DNA from: Echinicola strongylocentroti
GTDB taxonomy: Bacteria; Bacteroidota; Bacteroidia; Cytophagales; Cyclobacteriaceae
Assembly: GCF_003260975.1 (NCBI RefSeq)
Contig: NZ_CP030041.1
Location: forward strand, 5,583,501 to 5,647,500
DNA length: 64,000 nucleotides
Direction of reading: 5' to 3'
Shown here: in pieces, positions 46,168-53,681 of the stretch
How the letters are laid out: each line of letters starts with the position of its first letter
Position numbering within the stretch: position 1 is the stretch's first letter
The notes under the pieces: model-generated
Told to the model about the DNA's origin: nothing
Database searches by the model: none
What the model saw: the letters and a program-made list of their open reading frames with translations, nothing else
Program-made: the position numbers and the translations under genes

Positions 46168-46185
46168 TACGGAATCGATTTCGTA
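46168..46185. promoter_or_regulatory. Putative LacI2 operator upstream of susC2
   Basis: TACGGAATCGATTTCGTA is palindromic except for one base pair and is centred on CG as LacI-family sites usually are. It lies 138 bp upstream of the susC2 start. A weaker related stretch (GAAATCGATAC) follows about 20 bp further on. Confidence 0.65.
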
Positions 46186-46290
46186 TACAGGTACATTGAA
46201 ATCGATACTGATCGGTAAATAATGTATATAATTGGAATTATTTTGTGATAAATTATCGAATTGGGAATTTATCTTGATGTTGATTGATGA

Positions 46291-46362
46291 CTTTGCTAAC
46301 GTTAATGGTACTTTAGGGAGTTAGCGCATGATTGGCTGGGTGAATTTTTGCTAACGCGCTTA
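46291..46362. promoter_or_regulatory. Cluster of GCTAACG-type inverted motifs in the susC2-hyi gap
   Basis: TTTGCTAACGTTAA (around 46293-46306), GTTAGCGCATG (46320-46330) and TTTGCTAACGCGCTTAG (46347-46363) share a GCTAACG/GTTAGC half-site within 70 bp. The motif differs from the LacI2 palindrome, so another DNA-binding protein may act here. Apart from this, the LacI2 site and the hairpin at 46557, the 588-bp gap (46031-46618) shows nothing. Confidence 0.35.
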
Positions 46363-46556
46363 GGCAGGTTGACCGCAATGTATTGTTGATCACTAGGTGT
46401 ATAAAACAAATTCAAAAAATATAGGGTGAATTTTTCCCGGGGCTTTGCGGTAGGTGATTGTAAAATTTGTGCACTGTTATTGTTCTACGTTGTTCCTTTT
46501 AGAAGCCTTAACGTCCAGGGTAAAACAATCCTCTTGACCCCTTCCTCTATTCCTTG

Positions 46557-46595
46557 AATCCCCAAAGCCCAGGTCGATCCAGGGCTTTGGGGATT
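46557..46595 (-). terminator. Strong hairpin terminator after the hydroxypyruvate-isomerase-like gene
   Basis: AATCCCCAAAGCCC pairs perfectly with GGGCTTTGGGGATT across an 11-base loop, 24 bases beyond the stop of the gene at 46619-47551. The T-run is absent, but the 14-bp stem is very stable. Confidence 0.75.
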
Positions 46596-46618
46596 ATATA
46601 GGAAAGTGCGATAAGCCA

Positions 46619-47551
46619 TTATTTGAAGGAATCGGCCTTGTGATAAGCGTTGATCAAGGCTTGCTCACCTTCCTTGCCGGGGGAAGCATTTCCGTGTTCC
46701 ATACCTGAAATACCTTTGAACCCTTTTTCATCGATCCATTTGAAGACATTTTGGTAATTGATTTCTCCCGTTCCTGGTTCTTTCCGGCCAGGGTTATCGC
46801 CAATTTGAATATAGGCGATCTCCTCCCAGCAAAGCTCCATATTGGCGATGAGGTTGCCTTCATTTCTTTGCATGTGGTAGATATCATACAGGATTTTGAC
46901 CGCAGGACTGTCCACTGCTTTACAGATCATATAGGCCTGGTTCGAATGCCTTAAATACAGGTGTGGATTATCACTTAGCGGCTCCATGACCATGGTCAGG
47001 CCATGTGGTTCGAAAACCTCGGCACCCATTCTATAGGCATCGATAATGTGAGCTGTTTGTTGGTCCAGCGGTAGGTTTCTTTCAAAATACCCCGGTACGA
47101 CCGTCATCCACTTGGCATTGACGATTTTGGCAACTTCTACGGCTTTCTCACATTCTTTCACAAAGGCCTCTTTGTATTCTTCTTTACCAGTGGTGAGTGC
47201 CACTTTCCAGTTGAATCCAGGGTCGATCACGAAAACGCCCATGGTCATGCCGTTTTTTTCAAGGGCAGCACCGATACGTTTTTGGTCATCCAAGGATCTT
47301 TTCATGAGTCCATTGTCTTCCAATGCCGGGAAGCCTTGCTCGGCCATAAAGTTGATTTGATCTACAAAATCATCACCAGCGTGGTTTTTGAACATCCCAA
47401 AGTGGGGTGCATAATTTAGGTTAAAATCCCTTCGTACGGCCCTTTTTGATGGACTGCTGGCCAGTGAAACACCACTGGTCAAGGTAGCAAGGGCACCACT
47501 GAGCGCTGCATTTTTTAAAAAAGTTCTTCTTGGGTTTTGATGGTTTTTCAT
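46619..47551 (-). CDS. Tat-exported hydroxypyruvate-isomerase-like TIM-barrel protein
   Basis: A 310-residue protein of the AP-endonuclease-2/xylose-isomerase-like TIM-barrel family. The N-terminus has a twin-arginine signal (PRRTFLKNAALSG, Arg8-Arg9) before a hydrophobic stretch, so it is exported folded. The barrel body (NYAPHFGMF, TVVPGYFERNLP, VMEPLSDNPH, ILYDIYHMQRNEGN, YIQIGDNPGRKEPGTGEINY, GMEHGN) matches hydroxypyruvate isomerases, including the metal-site Glu, Asp, His and Glu residues. Periplasmic location is unusual for Hyi itself but common for Bacteroidota family members of unknown substrate. It is a single gene, and any link to the glucuronate locus is unproven. Confidence 0.82.
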   Translation of the reverse strand: MKNHQNPRRTFLKNAALSGALATLTSGVSLASSPSKRAVRRDFNLNYAPHFGMFKNHAGDDFVDQINFMAEQGFPALEDNGLMKRSLDDQKRIGAALEKNGMTMGVFVIDPGFNWKVALTTGKEEYKEAFVKECEKAVEVAKIVNAKWMTVVPGYFERNLPLDQQTAHIIDAYRMGAEVFEPHGLTMVMEPLSDNPHLYLRHSNQAYMICKAVDSPAVKILYDIYHMQRNEGNLIANMELCWEEIAYIQIGDNPGRKEPGTGEINYQNVFKWIDEKGFKGISGMEHGNASPGKEGEQALINAYHKADSFK

Positions 47552-47910
47552 TTTGGTCTTAGCTTTATTGAGTGAGGTTAGATTGGGTTATGAAAATTAA
47601 CAAAAGCCATCTAATATAAGGAGGAAAGAGAGGGTAGGCAAATAAATTTTTATGGAGGTGGTGATGTTTGATAATAAACGCTGTTCGAGTGACAAATAAC
47701 GATTATTACCTCCTGCATCGAATGAGCGTAAGTGACGCCTTATAAAATTCCTTTTGGGAACTTTATATATGGGGGAGTGAGGGTATTGATAGGTACACTG
47801 GAGATGTATTACGACAATTGATGTCAAATATCTTCGATTGCTGTGTTGATCTATCCCAATCACTTGAAAATTTGGTACATTTATTTCTATCTCTATCAGA
47901 AGCGAAAAAC

Positions 47911-48879
47911 ATGAACAGAATTGACCGTCTCACCGCTATATTGACACACCTTCAGACCAAACGGTTGGTAAAAGCCCAGCAGTTGGCCGACCGTTTTGAA
48001 ATTAGTCTAAGGACTGTTTATAGGGATGTGCGAGCGCTTGAAGAAGCAGGTGTTCCGATCATAGGCGAGGCTGGAGCTGGCTATTCACTTGTGGAAGGGT
48101 ACAGGTTACCACCAGTGATGTTTACCCAAGATGAGGCCATGTCGTTTGTAGTGGCAGAAAAGATGGTCGAGAAGCTGACCGATAGAGAAAGTGCAGTACA
48201 CTTTAAAGAAGCGATGTACAAGATCAGAGCGGTTTTGAAAAATGGCGAAAAAGCGATGTATGAGCAGGCAACGTCCTTTATTGCAGTGCGCAAGCGTCCC
48301 AATAGTCTCCAGCAATCCAATAGACCTAAAACTGTTCCTACCATTCTTTCAGGGGTGGTGAAGAAAATAGTGTTGGAAATGGAGTACAAAGCAATGGGGA
48401 AGGAGTCTCCATCAAAGAGGGAAATCGAACCGATGGGCATATATTACTATTTTGACCAGTGGTATATGATCGCTTTTTGCCGGTTACGTCAGGCTTATAG
48501 GACTTTTAGAATAGACAGGATACTTAAATTGAACGAAACAGGTCAGTGCTTTGAGGACAAGCATCCGTCATTGCAGGCTTATCTTAAGGAACTTGAGAAC
48601 CAAAAGGAGCTTACCAAAATCGAAATCCAAGTGGATAAAGAAGTGGCTCCTTACCTCAGTGGTGATAAGTATGATTATGGACTTGTATACGAATCAGAGC
48701 AGGAAGATAAAGTCAGGATGACCTTTATGCTTCCCTATGAGAATGACTTTATCCGCTGGTATTGCATGTTTGCAGAATATGCAGATATCCTCTCTCCCAA
48801 TGAAGTTAAGTTAAAAGCCAAGGATAAACTTCAACAAAAGTTGGCCAGGATTAAGAAATTGGGCACCCTACTGACATAG
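47911..48879 (+). CDS. HTH/WYL-domain transcriptional regulator (YafY type)
   Basis: The start at 47911 (MNRIDRLTAILTHLQ) gives 322 residues; an upstream in-frame ATG at 47818 adds non-conserved sequence. An N-terminal DeoR-like winged helix (KAQQLADRFEISLRTVYRDVRALEEAGVP) is followed by a WYL ligand-binding domain (EPMGIYYYFDQWYMIAFC) and a C-terminal WCX-like extension. It is followed closely by the 71-residue gene at 48942. This pairing suggests that the small gene or a nearby enzyme is its target. The 47552-47910 gap upstream shows nothing recognisable. Confidence 0.9.
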   Translation: MNRIDRLTAILTHLQTKRLVKAQQLADRFEISLRTVYRDVRALEEAGVPIIGEAGAGYSLVEGYRLPPVMFTQDEAMSFVVAEKMVEKLTDRESAVHFKEAMYKIRAVLKNGEKAMYEQATSFIAVRKRPNSLQQSNRPKTVPTILSGVVKKIVLEMEYKAMGKESPSKREIEPMGIYYYFDQWYMIAFCRLRQAYRTFRIDRILKLNETGQCFEDKHPSLQAYLKELENQKELTKIEIQVDKEVAPYLSGDKYDYGLVYESEQEDKVRMTFMLPYENDFIRWYCMFAEYADILSPNEVKLKAKDKLQQKLARIKKLGTLLT

Positions 48880-48941
48880 GGTTGTCATGATGGTTGTGTT
48901 TATTTGTTTATTATTCATCCTGGTCAATAACTTACAGCTAT

Positions 48942-49157
48942 ATGATTCTTGTATTTAAAACATCTTTGGGAAACGAGTCTGAAGTGGAAAAAATAGCTCC
49001 TGCATTGGACGATTTTTTAGGGAAGTCGGGTTCATGGAATGTTGATTTGGAAGATTGTGACAATATCTTACGTGTGGTGACAGATAGATTTGAGGTAAAG
49101 GAAATAGAACTAGTGCTTTCATCAAAAGGACATTTCTGTAAGGAATTGGATGATTGA
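48942..49157 (+). CDS. Small ferredoxin-fold-like protein of unknown function
   Basis: The start at 48942 (MILVFKTSLGNE) gives 71 residues. The strand-helix-strand-strand pattern (ILVFKTSL, EVEKIAPALDDFLG, SWNVDLEDCDNILRVV, FEVKEIELVLSSKG) resembles heavy-metal-associated (HMA) proteins but lacks the CXXC metal-binding motif, so metal transport should not be assumed. Such proteins are common as hypothetical genes in Bacteroidota. It lies 62 bases after the WYL regulator. Confidence 0.6.
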   Translation: MILVFKTSLGNESEVEKIAPALDDFLGKSGSWNVDLEDCDNILRVVTDRFEVKEIELVLSSKGHFCKELDD

Positions 49158-49223
49158 TCCCTTTTATATGGATGAAAGACTACTTTATTGTAGACCAATT
49201 ATAAACCAGCAATCAATGAATGT

Positions 49224-49340
49224 CTGCAATGACACCAGTAAGCACAGCAATAGTAAATAGGTTCTCACAAAAACCACTGAAATCTCAGAAAAGCCTTATT
49301 CCATTCTGGGGCTTCTGCGCATTCGTTGAGAAATATAACC
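49224..49340 (+). repeat. Dispersed repeat B, copy 2
   Basis: Second copy of the element at 31526-31633, with a 10-base insertion near the end (TTCTGCGCAT). It is followed after about 30 bases by repeat C, so the two form a mosaic in the WYL-heme intergenic region. Confidence 0.7.
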
Positions 49341-49370
49341 TACTGGCAACAAAGCGTATCATCAAAGACG

Positions 49371-49466
49371 GATAAAATCCACCAAAACAGTCAATGTTTC
49401 GCAGCCAAAGTCACTCAAAAGAGGGAGCTTAGGTACATGAAAAGAGAGAAACCCCCTTAACTAAAA
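49371..49466 (+). repeat. Dispersed repeat C, copy 2
   Basis: Degenerate match to 35916-36007, the right part of the candidate element with 17-bp inverted repeats. The end CCCCCTTAACTAAAAAGG corresponds to the element's TTAACTAAACGG terminus. The remaining part of the gap (49467-49580) shows nothing else. Confidence 0.7.
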
Positions 49467-49580
49467 AGGTATTAAAATCGGAATAAAGAAAGGACTGGAT
49501 ATAGGGGATATCTATCATTTTTTTAGAATCATTATTGGGCTATGGTTTTTGCAAATCCATAAATTTATTCAATTGATATT

Positions 49581-49601
49581 TATTTGGATTAAGTCTAAAT
49601 A
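49581..49601. promoter_or_regulatory. Iron-box-like palindrome upstream of the heme operon
   Basis: TATTTGGATTAAGTCTAAATA is an imperfect 21-bp palindrome (TATTT-GA-T-A-TC-AAATA), and a further half-site ATTAATCTAAATAA lies at 49628-49641 against the hmuT start. The A/T-rich form is like iron-responsive (Fur or DtxR type) sites described in Bacteroidota. The regulator is inferred. Confidence 0.55.
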
Positions 49602-49640
49602 ACTCTACTTTTGTAATGTTATCTATAATTAATCTAAATA

Positions 49641-50510
49641 ATGAAAAGAAATATTACGCTATTTTTCGTTATGGCTCTGGCGGTGTCTTGCAGTAGTAAG
49701 CACGACCAGAAGCAAGAAAGCACAGCTACTGAGGAAGCTATTCCTAAGATCATCACGGCAGGCGGTACCATTACCGAAATTGTATATGCGCTAGGTCATG
49801 GTGATGCAATAGTGGCAACAGACCGGACCAGTACTTATCCCGCCCATATGCAGGAGTTACCCTCCATTGGCTACAGAAATCAAATCCAAGCAGAGGGCAT
49901 TCTATCACTTAATCCTGATTGGATACTAGTGGAAGAAAACTACCTCAACAATGACGTGGTGACGCAACTAGAAAACAGCGGTAAGAAGGTATTTGTACTC
50001 AAAAATCCTCAATCTGCCCAAACAGCCACAGCACTCATTACGGAGATAGGCAAAATTTTCGAAGAAAAGGAAAAAGCAGATGAGCTAATCCGTCAGTTAA
50101 ATAAGGATTTGGAAGCACTTAGGACGCTAAAAGAACAGAATAAAGAACAACCGAAAGTGGCCTTCATCATGTCCAGAGGACCTGAAATGGTCTTTTTGGC
50201 AGGGAAAGACACCTTTGCTGAGGCGATGATATCCATGTCGGGGGCAGAGCCTGTAGCGGTGGATTTCGAGGGGTTAAAACCACTTACTCCCGAGGCCTTG
50301 CCGGCACTTAATCCTGACTATATCCTTTTATTCGAATCTGGCTTTCAGGCAGCTGGAGGAAAGGAAGGCCTTCGGACGATCCAAGGGATTACGGCCACTA
50401 CTGCCTGGAAAAAGGATCAGCTCATAGCCATGGATGGTCATTACCTGTCAGGTTTTGGCCCTCGCTTGGGACAGGCTGCGATCGATCTGTTTGAAAAAAC
50501 CCATCCTTGA
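49641..50510 (+). CDS. hmuT: Heme ABC transporter substrate-binding lipoprotein
   Basis: A 289-residue protein that binds heme delivered across the outer membrane. It has a lipobox (LAVSC, Cys17) and the ABC-type periplasmic-binding fold of the FecB/HmuT class: AGGTITEIVYALG, STYPAHMQELPSIGYRN, LNPDWILVEENY, and DYILLFESGF near the end. It is the first gene of a six-gene heme operon with an iron-box-like palindrome in front. Gaps to the next genes are short (hmuU after 32 bases). Confidence 0.92.
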   Translation: MKRNITLFFVMALAVSCSSKHDQKQESTATEEAIPKIITAGGTITEIVYALGHGDAIVATDRTSTYPAHMQELPSIGYRNQIQAEGILSLNPDWILVEENYLNNDVVTQLENSGKKVFVLKNPQSAQTATALITEIGKIFEEKEKADELIRQLNKDLEALRTLKEQNKEQPKVAFIMSRGPEMVFLAGKDTFAEAMISMSGAEPVAVDFEGLKPLTPEALPALNPDYILLFESGFQAAGGKEGLRTIQGITATTAWKKDQLIAMDGHYLSGFGPRLGQAAIDLFEKTHP

Positions 50511-50542
50511 TCATTAAACAGGGTTAAAGAAAATCCATCATC

Positions 50543-51613
50543 ATGCAATTATCACTCAGCTATAAAACGGTAAGTACACACCGCCCGATGATCCTATCGA
50601 TTACTGGGGTATTGTTGGTGCTTTTTGTGCTGCTTTCGTTGGTGACTGGTGCTTATACTATATCGGTACCGGAGGTATTACACATTTTGGGTGCTAAGCT
50701 CGGTCTGCCGGCGCAGGGTGTTGCTGAGGAAAAAATGGCTGTTTTATGGACCATTAGGTTTCCGCGTGTATTACTCGGCGTGTTGGTAGGAGGGAGCTTG
50801 ACCGTGGCAGGAGCATGTCTGCAGGGCTTGTTCAGAAATCCATTGGTGGAGCCTGCTATTATCGGCGTCAGCTCAGGGAGTGCCTTATTTGCCGTTATTG
50901 TTATTGTGTTTTCTAGTTCCATCGGTTGGCAATTACGATCACTTTTTGGTGCATTTGCATTGCCTTTGGCGGCGTTTTTTGGTGGTCTGTTAAATACCTT
51001 TTTGGCTTACAGGCTTGCCAGCAAAGCCGGCAAAACCGATATCTCCATCCTGATCCTTGCCGGGGTAGCGATCAATGCGCTATCCGCGGCACTGATCGGG
51101 TTAGTAATCTACTATGGCGATGACAATGCCATCCGGAATTTTACCTTCTGGAGCCTTGGTAGCCTTGGAGGAGCGAGTTGGAACAAGCTATATATCGTTG
51201 GGAGCTTTATCATCCTTGCTACCACTGTGATGATGTCTTTTCCCAAATCCCTTAATGCTTTGGCGGTGGGGGAATCAGAAGCCTTCCACATGGGCATTCA
51301 TGTGCAGAAAGTAAAATACCTGGTGCTCTTTTTTAGTGCATTGGCAGTAGGTGCAGGGGTTTCCGTGACAGGAGCCATTGGTTTTGTAGGACTGGTAGTG
51401 CCGCATTTGGTGAGGATGATGATAGGTTCGGATCACCGCACGCTCTTGCCAGTGGCATTTCTCCTTGGCGCCATATTGATGTTGGTTGCTGATATTGTTT
51501 CCCGACTTATTGTTGCACCGGCGGAGTTGTCCATAGGGATTATTACTGCGCTGATTGGAGCACCGTTCTTTATATCGATACTCTTGAATTTTAAACGTCA
51601 ACGAATCCTATGA
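50543..51613 (+). CDS. hmuU: Heme ABC transporter permease (FecCD family)
   Basis: A 356-residue inner-membrane permease of the BtuC/FecCD type, with roughly ten membrane segments. Conserved stretches include RFPRVLLGVLVGGSLTVAGACLQGLFRNPL, split over the first helices, and the cytoplasmic loop GFVGLVVPHLVRMMIGSDHR that contacts the ATPase. Its stop overlaps the hmuV start (ATGATG), so the transporter subunits are co-translated. Confidence 0.93.
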   Translation: MQLSLSYKTVSTHRPMILSITGVLLVLFVLLSLVTGAYTISVPEVLHILGAKLGLPAQGVAEEKMAVLWTIRFPRVLLGVLVGGSLTVAGACLQGLFRNPLVEPAIIGVSSGSALFAVIVIVFSSSIGWQLRSLFGAFALPLAAFFGGLLNTFLAYRLASKAGKTDISILILAGVAINALSAALIGLVIYYGDDNAIRNFTFWSLGSLGGASWNKLYIVGSFIILATTVMMSFPKSLNALAVGESEAFHMGIHVQKVKYLVLFFSALAVGAGVSVTGAIGFVGLVVPHLVRMMIGSDHRTLLPVAFLLGAILMLVADIVSRLIVAPAELSIGIITALIGAPFFISILLNFKRQRIL

Positions 51614-52422
51614 TGGTCAGTGCCGAAAATATCCATTTCTGCATCAGGAAAAAACCAATTCTGGACCAGGTTAACATTGATCTGTTACCGGGAGAAGTGG
51701 TGAGCATATTGGGGCCAAATGGGGCAGGAAAATCCACTTTGCTAAAGATACTGAGTGGAGAAAAAAACTGTGAAACAGGTTCTGTTTCCATTAATCAGGT
51801 ACCGCTGGCATCCATAAAACCGCAGCAATTGGCCAAATACAGGGCAGTGATGCCACAGCATTCGACTGTTAATTTTCCCTATACGGTAGAAGAGATCGTG
51901 GCATTGGGAGTACTGTCGCATGATGCCAATACACCTTCCCGGCAATTGATGGAAGAAGTGATGGGGCTAACAGGTTTAGGGCACTTGGGAGAGAGGATGA
52001 TAGATGGGCTTTCTGGAGGAGAGAAACAGCGTGTACAGCTGGCCAGGGTGCTGTTGCAGATTTGGGAGGATAAGCCTTACGCCAGGTACCTGTTGCTGGA
52101 TGAGCCTACTTCCAGTATGGACATTGCCCAGCAGCATCAGGTGCTACGACTGGTGAGGAATTTACGGAAAAAAAATATAGGCGTTCTGGCCATTTTACAT
52201 GATTTAAATCTGGCAGCACACTACTCGGATAAGGTCGTGCTGATGAAAAACGGCTCGGTAAAAGCTTCTGGTCCTGTCAAAACCATTATGACTGCCGAAA
52301 ACCTGTCGATGGTGTATGGCCATCCCATATCGGTGCTGACTCATCCCTTGGACGATGAGCAGGTCATCATTACCTCCGAAAGTACTGAATACGCAACATT
52401 AGCATCAATCAAAACAGCATAA
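51610..52422 (+). CDS. hmuV: Heme ABC transporter ATPase
   Basis: A 270-residue ABC ATPase. Walker A is GPNGAGKST (residues 35-43), the signature LSGGEKQ is at 134-140 and Walker B LLLDEPT at 161-167, followed by the D-loop and switch His (ILHDLNLA). Heme specificity is inferred from its neighbours, since FecE/HmuV ATPases are alike in sequence. ATG codons at 51610 and 51613 are alternative starts; the first overlaps the hmuU stop. Confidence 0.92.
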   Translation: MMVSAENIHFCIRKKPILDQVNIDLLPGEVVSILGPNGAGKSTLLKILSGEKNCETGSVSINQVPLASIKPQQLAKYRAVMPQHSTVNFPYTVEEIVALGVLSHDANTPSRQLMEEVMGLTGLGHLGERMIDGLSGGEKQRVQLARVLLQIWEDKPYARYLLLDEPTSSMDIAQQHQVLRLVRNLRKKNIGVLAILHDLNLAAHYSDKVVLMKNGSVKASGPVKTIMTAENLSMVYGHPISVLTHPLDDEQVIITSESTEYATLASIKTA

Positions 52423-52425
52423 ATA

Positions 52426-53475
52426 ATGACTACGATCATCAATACCGTACAAAAACTAAAGGAACAATATAAAACCCTTAAAGAAGAATACCCTAAAACA
52501 AGGATCCGCGAGGCGGCCAAACTCCTAGGTGTCTCTGAAGCAGAATTACTGGCCACTTCTATCGGCGAAGGTGTCGTGAGACTGGAGGGAAATTGGGCCG
52601 ATTTTATCCTTCACTGCCGTGATTTGGGGCGAGTAATGGCGCTTACCAGGACAGAAGGTTGTGTGCTTGAGCACAAAGGGACCTTCCAGAAAATCAGCAT
52701 TCACGGTTCGGCTCCACATCAAGTGGCCACGGTGATTGGCCCGATTGAGCAACGTATTTTCTTTAGCAACTGGAAATTTGGTTTTGCCGCTGAGATCCAA
52801 GGGGCAAGGGGCATGATGAAAAGCTTCCAGTTTTTTGACCAAGCGGGGGAAGCGATCATGAAAATCTACCTTCAAAAAGAAAGCAATGAGGATGTTTTTG
52901 AGCAGCTAAAAAATGAATACAAAGCCATCGATCAAATGGCCGATCTTGACATCGAAGCGATCCAAGCTCCTGAATACACGACTGACATAGATGAAGATAG
53001 CTTCAGGAAAGAATGGGAAGAAATGAAAGATACCCATGCCTTCTTCGGGATGCTCAAGCGGTACAAACTCCACCGTCAGGAAGCACTGCGAAAGATTGGC
53101 GACAAGTGGGCCTATCGTGTAGATCGGTTGGTGATAAGGGAAGTGTTGGAAAAAGCGGTCGAGCAGGAGCTGCCCATAATGGTTTTTGCGGGTAACCGTG
53201 GCAATATCCAGATCCATCAAGGAAAGGTAAAAAACCTCCGCCAAATCGATAACTGGTTTAATGTCATGGATCCGGACTTTGTAATGCACCTGAATGAAAA
53301 TACCATTGATCAAGCCTGGGTGGTGCATAAGAATACAGCTGATGGGGTAGTGTCTTCCATAGAATTATTTGATGCTTCCGGAGAGCTAATAGCCCAATAT
53401 TTTGGCCTTCGGAAGCCAGGTATCCCACAAAATGTCACGTGGAAAAAACTGGTGGATACCTTAAAGAGGATTTAG
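52426..53475 (+). CDS. hmuS: Heme-degrading/heme-handling protein (HmuS/HemS family)
   Basis: A 349-residue cytoplasmic protein with two homologous HemS/ChuX-type halves (RDLGRVMALTRTEGCVLEHKGTF and IEQRIFFSNWKFGFAAEI in the first; VFAGNRGNIQIHQGKVKNL and DPDFVMHLNENTI in the second). The family releases iron from heme or carries heme in the cytoplasm. It follows hmuV by three bases. Its function as a degrading enzyme versus a chaperone cannot be decided from sequence. Confidence 0.92.
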   Translation: MTTIINTVQKLKEQYKTLKEEYPKTRIREAAKLLGVSEAELLATSIGEGVVRLEGNWADFILHCRDLGRVMALTRTEGCVLEHKGTFQKISIHGSAPHQVATVIGPIEQRIFFSNWKFGFAAEIQGARGMMKSFQFFDQAGEAIMKIYLQKESNEDVFEQLKNEYKAIDQMADLDIEAIQAPEYTTDIDEDSFRKEWEEMKDTHAFFGMLKRYKLHRQEALRKIGDKWAYRVDRLVIREVLEKAVEQELPIMVFAGNRGNIQIHQGKVKNLRQIDNWFNVMDPDFVMHLNENTIDQAWVVHKNTADGVVSSIELFDASGELIAQYFGLRKPGIPQNVTWKKLVDTLKRI

Positions 53476-53520
53476 TTTGTAAGCATTTTTTATAATTGTC
53501 TCTTTACTTTTTAAGCGTTG

Positions 53521-53557
53521 TTTTGAACCCCCGGGCATACGGCCCGGGGCTCAAAAA
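53521..53557. terminator. GC-rich hairpin between hmuS and the heme receptor
   Basis: TTTTGA-CCCCGGGC pairs with GCCCGGGG-TCAAAA around a short loop. No T-run follows on either strand. It may act as a partial terminator or mRNA processing/stability element that sets receptor expression apart from the transporter genes. Confidence 0.5.
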
Positions 53558-53681
53558 CTTATGTAGCAACAGAAGGGACCTAACATCATAATAAAATATA
53601 TAAACTCCCAGTTATCATTGATTCAGTGAGCTGAGGAGTGTAAAAAAGCAACTCATTAAAATGGGGGGTTGGTTGAGAATT

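Noticed and set aside
47832..47842. TTCGATTGCTG as another pectin LacI site
   Set aside because: Only one half of the palindrome is present and it lies near an unrelated WYL regulator; likely chance.
48942..49157. Copper chaperone
   Set aside because: The fold pattern resembles HMA proteins, but the CXXC metal-binding motif is absent.
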